From the NCBI GenBank assembly GCA_046530765.1, contig JBHEQS010000009.1, positions 1 through 64,000 of the forward strand: a stretch of 64,000 nucleotides of DNA. The letters run 5' to 3'. The position numbers and the translations under genes were made by a program. Below, piece by piece: positions 1-11,700 of the stretch (positions are counted from its first letter, which is position 1; every line of letters begins with the position of its first letter). Source of the stretch: Arsenophonus sp046530765. Lineage in GTDB: Bacteria > Pseudomonadota > Gammaproteobacteria > Enterobacterales > Enterobacteriaceae. The notes below the pieces were generated by a model. That model had not been told where the DNA came from. It saw nothing but the letters and a program-made list of their open reading frames with translations, and ran no database searches.

Positions 1-2988
1 TTAAGATACTAAGTAGTAAAATTAAAAAAAAAGCATATTATATTGCACACAACAAACTATATATTTTAAATATAATGTACCATGTAGTATTCTTCCAATG
101 TTGATTTTTATATTTTATAATTTACTATATTTGATATTAGTTATTTAGAGCTTCTTGTTTCTAACATGATAGTTATTATTAATAATATTATTGACTATTT
201 TAATCATTAATAATTATTTTAATAAAAATTTATGTAATTTATAGATGATAAATATAAACTTTATTGTTGTATATTATTAATATACATTTTAATAAAATTT
301 TAATTTTATTTAGTAATCGTATAAATATTTTAATAAAATTTTTCAGAAAATTATGTAACAACAAAATTATATAAATATATCTAATTATATTAATTTTGCG
401 TCTTTAATTAATAACATGCTTTAGTAAAATATTTTATTTAAAAATAAATTATTGGTTAGTAACATAGTTAAATATATCATTAGATAATTAAGATATGGTA
501 TTTTACTTCCTTTTTATATTAAAAAGATCATAATGATATAATTAATTTTTCTATCATTTAGTAAATATTTTTTTTGTTAATATAAATATTGATAATCTCA
601 ATTAACATAAAATTTTATCAAATAATATATGGATTTTAATATCTAATGTTATCAATAAGTATTGTTAATTGCATAAAATTGCTGATCAACTGAACAAATT
701 ATTTATTCATTCTATCTATTTTAATAAAAAGTGAATTCTAATTGTTATTAGTTTAACTGATAGACTTCATTTTAATTAATAAATCACTTATATTAATCTT
801 GATATGAATTATTTAGAACATATCAATCATTAATTATAGCAATTTTGAAAATTTAATGTTAATAAAATTCATATTATCTTTTATTCAGTTATTTTATCTA
901 ATAAAAAATTAGTAACTATTATATTTATTTTTTAAATTCTATATTATTTTATTTGCATAATTAGTTGTTTGTTGTATTACCTAACTATATGTGTCTAGAT
1001 AAACGAATGCAAGATAAGAAGTTGAAAAATTAATGATATTAGATTCTTTTTTTATTAATCTATAACTCATAATATAATAGAGATCTACCTTGAAATATTC
1101 TATAGTTTTTCTATAATTAATCTAATATACATGACTAATAAATAACATAATTAGTTCACGAAGTTTCTTTAAACTAATTTTTATTTACTATTAAAATTAG
1201 TTTAATTATATATATAAAATTCAATACGAAGCACTTATTTGCTTTTGCTGTTAATTATTTATACTACATATTAATAATGTATTTTTATAAAATTGTAACT
1301 TTTTATTCTTTCTATATCATTTATTTATTGTGATAAAACCTATTGTCTTTGCTTTATCTAAGTTTATCTGTTGTACATGGTTATATTATCAACTAAGTTA
1401 AGTTTGTACATAATTATTAAGTTATATCTATAATTAATACTACTGGTTAATCTTTACAAATTAAAAAGTTAGGCAGATTATTTTTTATTTTATAGTATAC
1501 TTATTATTATATCTTTTATATTCTATAAATATTTTGTGATGATTTATATCTATTAATTATGGCGTGTCATTACTTTCGTATTATTTACATTCCTATTTGT
1601 ATACATGTTTTTGTTATTTATTTAATATTGACAAATACGTGTCTGCATTAGCTTGAATATATTATATTTAATATGTTACAAGTTTTATATATTTAATGTT
1701 GTCAACACTGTTAAATTTTAATTTTTTATATTATAAAATCTTAGAGATAGCTAAAATAAAAATAAAGATACTTAAATTGCTTTATTTATACATATAGATC
1801 ATTTAAAATTGTAGAAAATATTTATTTTAAAAATAAGCGTATGAAGTTATTATTTGTTTAATTTATAAAGACATCTAAATAAATGTAATTAATTCAGTTA
1901 TTAATATAAATTAATAATTACATAAATCTCTTATTGCACTAATTAATTATTTTTTCAATAAATTATTTATTTTAAATTAATATTAATTAGATAAAAATAA
2001 TTTAGAAATTATACTTTATAGTTAAAACAATTTATTTTAAAATAATAAATATTTTCTCATGAGTTATTTTTATGATTAAAAAACTTATTATAATTTTGCA
2101 AAAAGTGAGTTAAATATAAATATAAAAATTTAATAATAATTCTAGTCTTATTGTCTAAAGCTCGCTAACAATACGCACAATAGTTTTATATTATTTCTAT
2201 TTTTATTTTTTTATGAAAAACTTTTTTCAGCATAGAATAAAATTTAATAAATAGATTTTTATATTAATGTTAATATTTGCTATTAAAATGCTGATTTCTA
2301 TACACTATAATCTTTTTATTTAATTTAATAAATATTAATATGTATATTTATTTATTTTTATAATTTTAGATAAAAAATCATATAATTTAATATAGTTTAG
2401 ATGATTTATAAGTACTATTTTAAATATACTTAGTTTTGGTGATATTCTTATTGTATAGATATTTTAAATTAAGTAATTTAATTTATTAAATATATTTAAT
2501 ATTTTGAAAAATTGATATTTAATATTTATTAAAATGACAATTTCTTAAATTCTTCTAAATAAAAAATATTTAAAAAATAAAGATTTTTGTCTTATTTATG
2601 TAAATTTTATAAATTTATATAATATTGATAATATTAAAATATTAATAAAAAATGTAATTAATATAATATAATGCAATTATTGACATTTATATCTTGTAAT
2701 TTTTACTATATTTGAGTTGAAATGATATATTATATTTATGATATTAATAATTTATGACTTCAATCATAAGATTGGTGATCTTATAAAAATAATTAATTCT
2801 GATATTATATTGCATAATAGTTAAAATTAATTTAAAATTAACACTTTTTATTTAACTTTAATTTTATTATATATATTTTATAATTCTTAAATATACACCT
2901 TACTCTTACATTAAGATGTATATATTTTTTTAAAAAAAGAATAGTATTTCATAAAATATTTTCTATCTAATTTCATATAAATTATAAA
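1..2988. other. Gene-free A+T-rich DNA upstream of lonH
   Basis: I see no open frame that resembles a protein, and no tRNA- or rRNA-like G+C-rich block. In E. coli the neighbours on this side of lonH (ycbZ) are matP, ompA and sulA; none can be recognised. A symmetric T7A7 tract lies at 2925-2938, about 60 bases before lonH, where its promoter region would be. The stretch is probably eroded gene remains, but no homology can be read by eye. Confidence 0.6.
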
Positions 2989-3000
2989 TTGAAGAATAGC

Positions 3001-4740
3001 GTGACTAATAACGAATTAATGTGGCATAATTTATCACCTGATTATAAACCTTATCTTAATCTTTTTGACTCTGCCGATAAACTAGATAATGTCACTTTTG
3101 ATATAATTCAGCCAAGATTATATAATACTCTTGAGCTATTTTTATCAGCACAAACTCACTATTATTTTGCCATAATTAAAGCATTGGAGTGTACTAGCTA
3201 CTTATCTGAATTAGTAAAATGTATTAAAAATATAACAACACCATCAGTTACTCTATCTGGAGATTATCATCAATCAAACGGAAGATTTCATTGGCAAGTC
3301 AGTGCTAATGGATTATTTACTCCTTCCCATTCAGTTTATTTCTGTAATTGGATAGAAATGTCTCAATTATTCGGTAGCATCCATCAATACCAAAATACTG
3401 TTTACCTAGAGCCTGGAATATTGCATAAAGTTAATGGAGGAGTATTATTACTTGTAGTTTCTACTCTATTGGCACAACCATTAATGTGGAAACGCTTAAA
3501 ACAAATGTTAATACAAAAACGATTTGACTGGCTTCCTATAAATGATAATCAATTTTTACCATATCCAATTGATTCGATACCACTTGATATTAAACTTATT
3601 TTGGTCGGTGATAATTTTAGCATTGATGAATTCTCAGAAAAAGAACCAGAACTTTTTTCTCAAGCTAGCTATGGAGAATATGAATTTGAATTAGATTTTA
3701 AACACATTAGTAAATTATCGTTGTGGATGAAATTTACTAAACAAATTATCATTGATTATCAATTTCCTACTTTAACGACTGATGCATGGCCAATAATCAT
3801 TACACAAGCTATTCGACACACTGAAGATAGATATACACTACCACTAGATAGAAGATGGATTATTCGTTGCTTGACTGAAGCAAATCAATTTCAGCAAAAT
3901 AACAAGTTAACTGCAAAATCCTTCCAAACTGCAATTTATAGTCGACAATGGCGACATGGTTACTTAGGTAAATGTAATTTGAATAATATTTTACAAAAAC
4001 AAATTTTGATTAAAACTGAAGGTGAAACAATTGGACAAATAAACGGATTATCTGTTATACAGTATCCAGGACACCCAGAGCTTATAGGAGAACCATTGCG
4101 AATTACTTGTGTTGTTTATTTTGGTGATGGTGAATTTATTGATGTAGAACATAAAGCTGAACTTGGTGGTAACATTCATGCTAAAGGCATGTTAATTATG
4201 CAGGCTTATCTTAATAATGAATTAAAACTTAAAGAATCACAACCTTTTTCTGCTTCAATTGTGTTTGAACAGTCTTACAATGAAGTTGATGGTGATAGCG
4301 CTTCGTTAGCTGAGATTTGTGTATTAATTAGTGCACTTTCCCTTCAACCTATTGATCAGAAAATTGCTGTTACAGGTGCTATAGATCAATTTGGTTACGT
4401 TCTCCCTATTAGTAATATTAATAAAAAAATAGAAAGCTTTTTTGATGTTTGTCGCGAGCGTGAATTAATCGGTCAACAAGGTGTCATCATTCCATCTTCT
4501 AATATTCGTCATTTATGTTTAAAAACTAGTCTTATTGAAGCAGTCAAATCTGGCCTCTTTCATATATGGCCTGTTAAACATGTTTCTGAAGCAATTTTAA
4601 TTTTAACAAAGCGTACTTATTATAAGAAACAAGGTGATACAAATAATTTAAATTTGTTAGATTTAATACAAGAACGAATTAGTAAGGCTAATAATAAAGA
4701 AAAACCAAAATTCATGGGACTACTAAAGTGGTTAAATTGA
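3001..4740 (+). CDS. lonH: Lon-like ATP-dependent protease LonH (YcbZ)
   Basis: This is a Lon-related serine protease of the LonB/YcbZ type, 579 residues against about 586 in E. coli. The first two thirds correspond to the divergent N-terminal part. The C-terminal third is the Lon protease domain: the VDGDSAS motif places the nucleophile at Ser433, and NKKI places the general base at Lys476. The spacing of 43 residues is the same as the Ser-Lys dyad of classical Lon. I start at GTG 3001, because this aligns with the start of E. coli YcbZ (M-x5-x-W) and follows a purine-rich GAAGAA. A TTG four codons upstream (2989) would extend the frame to 583 residues. It is followed by fabA after 87 bases, as in E. 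coli. The natural substrates of the family are poorly known. Identification is firm; the start is likely but not certain. Confidence 0.93.
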   Translation: MTNNELMWHNLSPDYKPYLNLFDSADKLDNVTFDIIQPRLYNTLELFLSAQTHYYFAIIKALECTSYLSELVKCIKNITTPSVTLSGDYHQSNGRFHWQVSANGLFTPSHSVYFCNWIEMSQLFGSIHQYQNTVYLEPGILHKVNGGVLLLVVSTLLAQPLMWKRLKQMLIQKRFDWLPINDNQFLPYPIDSIPLDIKLILVGDNFSIDEFSEKEPELFSQASYGEYEFELDFKHISKLSLWMKFTKQIIIDYQFPTLTTDAWPIIITQAIRHTEDRYTLPLDRRWIIRCLTEANQFQQNNKLTAKSFQTAIYSRQWRHGYLGKCNLNNILQKQILIKTEGETIGQINGLSVIQYPGHPELIGEPLRITCVVYFGDGEFIDVEHKAELGGNIHAKGMLIMQAYLNNELKLKESQPFSASIVFEQSYNEVDGDSASLAEICVLISALSLQPIDQKIAVTGAIDQFGYVLPISNINKKIESFFDVCRERELIGQQGVIIPSSNIRHLCLKTSLIEAVKSGLFHIWPVKHVSEAILILTKRTYYKKQGDTNNLNLLDLIQERISKANNKEKPKFMGLLKWLN

Positions 4741-4763
4741 ACTAAAAAAACAGCTAATTACAG

Positions 4764-4792
4764 TTGCTCAGCTTACACTTGTAAGCTATTCT
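4764..4792 (+). promoter_or_regulatory. Possible fabA promoter with FabR-like operator in its spacer
   Basis: AGCTTACACTTGTAAGCT at 4770-4787 is a perfect palindrome with 8-base arms around two bases. It strongly resembles the FabR (YijC) operator of enterobacterial fabA and fabB, which I remember as AGCGTACA-NN-TGTACGCT. It lies between a weak -35 (TTGCTC, 4764-4769) and a weak -10 (TATTCT, 4787-4792). Spacing from the end of the -35 to the start of the -10 is 17 bases, so a bound repressor would block the promoter. FabR represses unsaturated fatty acid synthesis genes according to acyl-chain supply. The palindrome is directly seen; the FabR assignment rests on position and consensus, and the promoter elements are weak. 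Confidence 0.5.
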
Positions 4793-4827
4793 TTATCCTT
4801 ATTTAAATAATAAGGATAAAGAATAGC
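4785..4827 (+). promoter_or_regulatory. 19-bp hairpin covering the fabA ribosome binding site
   Basis: Perfect inverted repeat: arms 4785-4803 and 4809-4827 with a five-base loop. The 3' arm contains the fabA Shine-Dalgarno (AAGGATAAAG) and ends on the base before the ATG. In a transcript reading through from lonH, the ribosome binding site would be paired; a transcript started near 4799 would lack the 5' arm and be free. The 5' arm also shares GCT with the FabR-like palindrome, so the two stem-loops compete in RNA. There is no T-run, so it is not a standard terminator. Confidence 0.6.
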
Positions 4828-5346
4828 ATGATTGATAAATACAGTTCTTACAGTAAAAAAGATTTGGATGCTTCCGGTAGGGGTGAGCTTTTTGGAGAAG
4901 ATGCTCCGCCATTACCTTCTGGTAATATGCTTATGATGGATCGCATTATAAAAATGACAGAAGTCGGAGGAAAATTCGATAAGGGTTTTATTGAAGCCGA
5001 ATTTGATATTAAGCCTGATTTATGGTTTTTTAACTATCACTTCACAAACGACCCAGTTATGCCTGGTTGTTTAGGTTTAGATGCAATGTGGCAACTTGTT
5101 GGTTTCTATCTTGGATGGCTTGGAGGAAGGGGTAAAGGTAGAGCATTGGGTGTTGGTGAGGTAAAGTTTAGTGGGCAAATTTTACCAACTTCAAAAAAAG
5201 TTACATACCGCATCCATTTAAAGCGTGTTATTAATAGAAAATTAATTATGGGTGTTGCTGATGGCGTAGTTTTGGTTGATGATAGGAGCATTTATACAGC
5301 AAAAGATCTGAAAGTAGGTTTATTTCAAGATACCAAAAGTTTTTAA
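4828..5346 (+). CDS. fabA: 3-hydroxydecanoyl-ACP dehydratase/isomerase
   Basis: FabA dehydrates (3R)-hydroxyacyl-ACP and isomerises trans-2- to cis-3-decenoyl-ACP, the branch point to unsaturated fatty acids. It is cytoplasmic and dimeric. The length of 172 residues equals E. coli FabA, and similarity runs end to end. The active-site histidine is His71 (in HFTNDPVMPG) and the aspartate is Asp85 (LGLDAMWQ), matching His70/Asp84 of the mature E. coli numbering. It lies just after lonH, the conserved enterobacterial order. FabI is also in the window (62.3 kb), so two type II fatty acid synthesis enzymes are kept; fabB is not seen. Upstream it has a FabR-like operator and a hairpin over its ribosome binding site. 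Identification is firm. Confidence 0.97.
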   Translation: MIDKYSSYSKKDLDASGRGELFGEDAPPLPSGNMLMMDRIIKMTEVGGKFDKGFIEAEFDIKPDLWFFNYHFTNDPVMPGCLGLDAMWQLVGFYLGWLGGRGKGRALGVGEVKFSGQILPTSKKVTYRIHLKRVINRKLIMGVADGVVLVDDRSIYTAKDLKVGLFQDTKSF

Positions 5347-5383
5347 AGTTAAATTTTTTATAAAATACATTTCGCTATCTAGC

Positions 5384-5458
5384 TAGTATAGTATAGTATA
5401 GTATAGTATAGTATAGTATAGTATAGTATAGTATAGTATAGTATAGAATAGTATAGAA
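5384..5458. repeat. Pentanucleotide microsatellite (TAGTA)n
   Basis: About 15 copies of the 5-base unit TAGTA/TATAG lie in tandem, perfect for about 60 bases, with two single-base changes (GAATA) in the last copies. It begins some 40 bases after the fabA stop. A repeat of this kind is prone to copy-number change by slippage. It is not inside a gene. Confidence 0.95.
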
Positions 5459-6118
5459 TTAAAATTTTTGTAACTTATTCTTTATTATAAATATAACATT
5501 CATCTAACTATTTGTTAAAGCATTAACTAACGCTAACATCTTTTTTATCTTGATAAAATCTAATAACAAAATATTGCTTTACGATATATTTATATTTTTT
5601 TGTAAATTTAGTTTTTTTAAATAAATATTTAATATATAACCTATGACAATAGAATATTATTTTAATAATATTTAAATTATTATAGATGTTTTTAGAGATA
5701 TAAAAAGATAATAATTTATTAATTATATTAACTAACAAGCAATAGATTAAATTGCGCACCAATTATCATTTTAATATAATATCCTATAGATAACTTTATG
5801 AATTGACATAATTAAAATCAATATTTTATATATAAAGATATTATACGTAGTAATTCGAAATAATTTCATTATTTGTTCTCATAAATATTTTTACATTATA
5901 TATATTTAATAAACAAAAAAATAAAAGATATCTTTAATATTTCATTATTTTAAAATTTTATCTTATTAAAAATACTTTATTAGTTTTTCTGCAAAGTGAA
6001 GTAATATTCTTTATGATTAAATTTTTTATTACTATCTTAATGTTTATTAACTCTTGAGAGCTAATGTTCATGCTATTACGTTATAAATAAGTAGTTTATT
6101 ATAAGAATAAAAACTATT

Positions 6119-6171
6119 TATTATATTTAATGATTATAAAACATCATGTTTTATAATCATTAAATATAATA
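6119..6171. repeat. Perfect inverted repeat with 26-base arms
   Basis: Arms 6119-6144 and 6146-6171 are exact reverse complements around a single C (6145). The DNA could extrude as a cruciform, and RNA would form a 26-bp stem. There is no adjacent T-run and no gene within 600 bases, so a terminator role is doubtful. Confidence 0.9.
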
Positions 6172-6793
6172 TTATCATTAACTAATGAGATCTATTATCT
6201 TATTGCAGTATGATATGCATCACAATAATTCATATAGATTTCTACAACCAATTTAAATGCAACCGATAAAATCTTATATTTGAAACAAGCAATAAACACA
6301 TAAAAATACAACAAAGCTAAAATTTAAATTTTAATTATATCAAATTAAATTTATTTGGCCAATACAACTATAGTAGTACACCGTTAGAAAAATTTTTAGC
6401 ATACATCAATATTATTTATAATATAATGATAAAATCTATTTTTGATATGTAAATAATATTTATATATCTATAAAATGAAAAACTAATTAAAATTATTACA
6501 ATTTAGGTAAAATATTATAGTATAAAAATTTGAAATAGAAAAATTTGATTTTTAATATTAAATTATATTTATTTATCTAAGGATCTAAATGAAGCAAATA
6601 AGCAATAAAGAAGCTAACTAATTTTCAAGTCGCATATATATAGTATGTTATTAATTAAGTATTTTAGTTTTATAGATATATTAGTATAATGACTAGAAAG
6701 ATTAGATTTAGTGCATTTTTTTTAAAATCAGAAATATCACAAATAAATTATATTTCAAGAGAATATCTTATTATAATAAATTTATTAATATGA

Positions 6794-8704
6794 TTATTGT
6801 CCAGATTTAAGTGTTTCTAATTCTTGCCATCTATCAAAAGTTATTTTTATTTCTTCTTCTTTTTCAGATAAATCTTTCAATGTTGATTCAATTATAACGG
6901 AATGTTGACTAAAAAACTTAGGTTCACTAATTTTAGATTGCAAAATGGCAATTTTAGATTCTAATTCCTCTATGCGTATTGGTAATTGTTTTAATTCTCT
7001 CAATAAATGATAACTAATTTTATTGTTTTTTTCTTTTAAAATATTATTAGATGTTTTTGCAATTATAACATTTTCTTTATTATCAGCAGAATGCAATAAA
7101 GAATTTTTTTGTTTACTCCAATAATCTGCATAATAAAAACCACCTACATATTGTTCTATTTTTCCGTGATCTTTAAAAATCCAACATTCAGTTGCTGTAT
7201 TATCAACAAATTGTCTATCATGGCTAACCAATAGAACTGTTCCTTTATAATTATCAACGAGCTCTTCCAGTAGTTCAAGTGTTTCAATATCTAAATCATT
7301 TGTTGGTTCATCAAGAATTAATAAATTATTAGGTCTTAAAAATAATCGAGCTAATAATAATCGATTTTTCTCCCCACCTGAAAGAGATCTAACAGGAGTC
7401 ATGGATCGTTTTGGATGAAACAAAAAATCTCGTAAATATCCGATAACATGACGTGATTGTCCATTAATCATAACCATATGTTTGCATTCAGTTAAATTAT
7501 CAATAACTGTTTTATCTGGATCTAATGTTATTCTATGTTGATCAAAATAAGCTATTTCAAGTTTTGTACCGCGATAAATATTACCGCTATTTACCTCAAT
7601 CTGTCCCAATATCAACTTGAGCAATGTTGTTTTTCCGCAGCTATTAGGCCCAATTAATGCTATTTTATCACCGCGCTGCACTTTAGCACTAAAATTATTA
7701 ATTAACACTTTATCATTAATGCTATAATTAATGTTTTCAAGTTGAAATACAATTTTTCCAGAAATACTTGTTTTTTCAATCTCTATTTTTGCTTCACCAA
7801 TTACTTCACGTCGTTGAAAACGCTCTTCTCTCAATGATTTTAATGTTCTTAGCCTACCCTCATTGCGAGTACGTCTTGCTTTTATTCCACTCCTGATCCA
7901 AATTTCTTCCTGTGCTAATTTTCGATCAAATTCAACATTTTGTTGTTCTTCTATTCGCAATTCTTCTTCCTTGTTTGTTATATAATAATCATAATTACCA
8001 GGCCATGATGATAATTTTCCTCTATCAAGATCAATAATACGTGTTGCCATATGACGAATAAAAGAACGATCATGAGAGATAAACACTATACTACCTTTAA
8101 AATCCTTTAGAAAGTTCTCTAAGTGTAAAATTGAATTAATATCCATATGATTAGTTGGTTCGTCAAGAAAAAGAACGTTAGGTTTACAAACTAAAGCGCG
8201 CGCTAATGCAGTTTTACGCAACCAACCGCCGGATAAAACAGATAATATGGTATTAATTGGAAGATCTAATTGTTTAATTACATTATTAATTTGTGTATCA
8301 AGTAACCATAAATTATCTCGATCCAATATATCTTGTAATTTAGATAACTTATTAATATTTTTTTCACTTGGATCTTCTTCTACAATTTTTGCAATTTTAT
8401 AAAAAGATTTAATATAATTTACTTGGTCTTTAGCACCTTCAGCAACAAAATCAAAAACAGTACTACTAAGATCTCTCGGCAAACCCTGTTCTAAGCGAGA
8501 AACTCGTAAATCATTTTGATAAATAATCTTTCCGCCATCAAGTGGTTGTTCTTTAGTTAATACCCGCATTAGTGTTGATTTGCCTGCACCATTGCGACCA
8601 ACTAAGCATACTCTTTCATTATCCTCAATATGTAATGCTGCATTATTTAACAATGGTGCATCACTAAAAGCCAGATAGGCGCTTGACATATTAATTAATG
8701 ACAC
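6794..8704 (-). CDS. uup: ABC-F family ATPase Uup
   Basis: This is a soluble ABC-F protein with two nucleotide-binding domains and no membrane segments, 636 residues against 635 in E. coli. Domain 1 has Walker A GRNGAGKST at residues 36-44, signature LSGGWLRK and Walker B LFLDEPTNHMD. Domain 2 has Walker A GPNSCGKTT at 352-360 (Ser in place of the usual Gly at the fourth position), signature LSGGEKNR and Walker B LILDEPTNDLD. The C-terminal 80 or so residues are Lys/Glu-rich and helical, as in the DNA-binding coiled coil of Uup. Family members act on ribosomes; Uup has also been linked to transposon excision and to DNA structures. The minus orientation facing away from pyrD-side DNA matches E. 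coli synteny. Paralogous ABC-F proteins (EttA, YheS) are the only alternatives, and the position favours Uup. Confidence 0.95.
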   Translation of the reverse strand: MSLINMSSAYLAFSDAPLLNNAALHIEDNERVCLVGRNGAGKSTLMRVLTKEQPLDGGKIIYQNDLRVSRLEQGLPRDLSSTVFDFVAEGAKDQVNYIKSFYKIAKIVEEDPSEKNINKLSKLQDILDRDNLWLLDTQINNVIKQLDLPINTILSVLSGGWLRKTALARALVCKPNVLFLDEPTNHMDINSILHLENFLKDFKGSIVFISHDRSFIRHMATRIIDLDRGKLSSWPGNYDYYITNKEEELRIEEQQNVEFDRKLAQEEIWIRSGIKARRTRNEGRLRTLKSLREERFQRREVIGEAKIEIEKTSISGKIVFQLENINYSINDKVLINNFSAKVQRGDKIALIGPNSCGKTTLLKLILGQIEVNSGNIYRGTKLEIAYFDQHRITLDPDKTVIDNLTECKHMVMINGQSRHVIGYLRDFLFHPKRSMTPVRSLSGGEKNRLLLARLFLRPNNLLILDEPTNDLDIETLELLEELVDNYKGTVLLVSHDRQFVDNTATECWIFKDHGKIEQYVGGFYYADYWSKQKNSLLHSADNKENVIIAKTSNNILKEKNNKISYHLLRELKQLPIRIEELESKIAILQSKISEPKFFSQHSVIIESTLKDLSEKEEEIKITFDRWQELETLKSGQ

Positions 8705-11700
8705 AAATTGCTTTCCTTATCTGTATGATAAATTAACTAATAATTATTAATCTAAAAATTGTGTATAAAATCAAGTAAAAATGATTTAATTATTAATTTC
8801 TTTATATCTAATCATTAATTAAGCGATATATAAAATATTTTTTTTAAAAATAATGTTTATTCTATAATATAAGGTTTATGTTTTTAAAGAAATCAATGCT
8901 AAATTTACATAATAAAATCTATATAATTTCTTTGTACGTCAAATGTGATATTAATTTAGTTTGCGTTAAAAATAAGTAAATAAGTAGAAATTAAATTAAA
9001 TTTATATTTGTCATAATGAAACACTTTAACATTTGGCATTAGCAAACAAATGCTACTAATTTTTAACTTCTTGGCATATAAATTTTTAGACTTATAAATA
9101 ACTATAGAATATATGAATATTTCTTCTGGAGATAGTATCGTTACACATTAGTATAGTATATCCATATTCATTCTACATATAATAAAAATTTATTATTTTT
9201 TTGTTTGTTGATATTCCATAAAAAACTTTAATTCAAAATACTCTTATATTTATATGTGTAATAATCAACCAAATTCAACAATAATTGCCATTATATTCAT
9301 TTATTAATAATAAAGTTATAATTTTTTACAATTTTTTATATTATTGCTTATTTTATTTACGCTTATATATTTTTAACACAATTTTTTTAAAAAAAAGTAG
9401 AAATCTTTTATTATTAGATATTGATATCATTAAACGATATTGTTTATCTTTATATATATTTACACTTTTATTGCATACTACGACATTACATTGCGACATT
9501 ACATGATAATATTTTGTTATAATGATTAATTTATTATTCTTCACTCATTTATTAAGTTTTATTATTTTTTATTTTATTATTGAAATGTTAGTCAAGTAAC
9601 TTATCATATATAAAGATAAGTTTTTATAATATAATTTAACTGCTAATTTTATATTTAAGCTAAATCACTTAGAAATCATAAGTATACTTGTAGTTCTTAC
9701 AAACTATTAAATGGCAATTAACAAAAATTAAAAAAAATAATCAACTATTAATATCATACATTATACATCATTATTAATGTGGATTTATTTTCTAAAAATT
9801 AACACGTTTGGATTGATATCAATAAATTCTATTTAGTGAATCTAAATAGAATTTTAAATTTTTCTAAATCAGTAAGTCTAAAACTTATTAATGTTTAAAT
9901 ATTTTCTAATTTAGTATTCTTTTATTAGTTTTGAAATTTAGAGATTAATATATAAGCTATGTAAATCGACGCAGATTTATAAATAAATATTTAAATTATT
10001 TTTCTGGATAAAATTATAGAAGTAAAAAAAAGTAGATTTTAATAATATATTTATTATTAAAATCTAAAAAAATAAGATACTAAATTAATTTAAAATTTTT
10101 AGAATACATTTGTTTCTTTTTCGAATAAAAATGAACTTAAATTATATAAACGACTGTTTTAAAATTATATTTACTAAATAATTGTAAATTAATTTCATGC
10201 ACTAAATTAATTTTATAAATAGTTAATTTTAAAACTGTTTATACGTATAGCAGTATATAGACTTATTAAATAAAACAATATTATTATTCTGTTTTTAGAT
10301 AAAATTGCATTAATATGTATATTTTATTTTATTTAATAATATTAGACAATTTATTTACTTTTTTTTACCTAAACTATCTATAATAATATTCTTCATACAT
10401 TAATATTCATTACATCTATGTATAGAATAACACGATTGCTTAAACTAAAATAAATAATGAAAGTACTATTATCTACAAATAAATCTATTAATTGTAAGTT
10501 GTATATTTTCAAAGTAAAGATTATAATAACTAAAAACAAGGTATCAAGTTATATACAATAATATTTTGATTCTAAACTACTTGATAATGCGTTCAAGCAT
10601 ATTCTCTTCCAGTTAATTTAATAATATAATTTTGAAAATATAATGATTTGTTGCTCATAACATTATAATTTATTTTTAAGCAATTCTTTTAGTTTAAATT
10701 TTGTTTCAGAAAGCTGAATTTTCGTATTTCTATATTTTCTATATCTTCTATAAAATAAATAAAATATTGTTGAATTACTATTGTTAGTTATTATTAAATA
10801 TAATATAAATTATTAATTATATTTTCCTTAAATTATTACTATTAATAATCATCTTATTGCTAATTTTTTCTATATAACTAATTAAATTAATAAAAAGCAT
10901 TTCCTTTAAAATAAACGAAGAATATAGTATTATACTTAAATTTCTATTTTATAAGCGTAAATAAAATAAATCAATTTCTGCTTAGAAAGCATAGATGACA
11001 TTATTAAATATAACAATGTTAAATATTGAACTTTAAATATAAGTATCTTATAATGAAAGATAGACTATTTTATATATATTTTTTTTCATCACCACTATTT
11101 TATATGAATAGTGTAAATTATCTTACAATAATTAAAGATTTCAGTAAAGATTAACAACTAGTTATCATAATATTTCAATCTTATTCTTAATTATGATTTT
11201 TTTTAAAAAAAACTGACATAGTAAGTAAAATTTTAAATATATATCTTATTATTGTTGATAAGTAGCTTTATCTTGTCTATGCAAAAAAAATAAAGATTTA
11301 ATTTTAATTATATCATATAGTTAGCAACTAAATATATGATATAAAATAATGTACATTAAAAAAATATCAAGAATTATAGAATGATTGTTATAGGCTTTCA
11401 TATAGATTCTAGTTTAGATATATATGAAATTTAGATTAAATAAATTACTCTGTCATATATATTTTATATACGTGTAAATTAATAAATTAATATCATAAAT
11501 AAATGTTTCACTATATCAATAATTTATCAAACTATGAGATGAGATATTTTTATATTTATTAAAACAATTAATCACGCATCAAAACTTATCATTATATATA
11601 AATATTAATTAATATGAAATCATATAAATATTATAAAAATCTTTTTAGCAAAAAATTAAAATTTTAACTAATTAATAATAAGAAATTTTTTTGTATTTTC

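Larger units (their letters stand above)
5347..6793. other. Gene-free interval between fabA and uup
   Basis: In E. coli this place holds rmf, ymbA and pqiAB; nothing like them is readable. The interval contains the TAGTA microsatellite at 5384-5458 and a long inverted repeat at 6119-6171. A 79-codon frame on the minus strand near 5523-5762 is rich in Ile, Asn, Lys and Tyr, as expected of random frames in such DNA, and I do not call it. Confidence 0.6.

Noticed and set aside
4752..4766. FadR-like site upstream of fabA (AGCTAATTACAGTT)
   Set aside because: The spacing between the half-sites is shorter than the FadR consensus and the central GGTC-type bases are missing.
5523..5762. 79-residue minus-strand frame after fabA
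   Set aside because: Composition is almost entirely Ile, Asn, Lys, Tyr, Phe and Leu, as expected by chance; no motif and no ribosome site.
9285..9544. Overlapping 73- and 63-residue frames on opposite strands
   Set aside because: Low-complexity, no similarity to the rlmKL, ycbX or zapC products expected here, and each is the shadow of the other.
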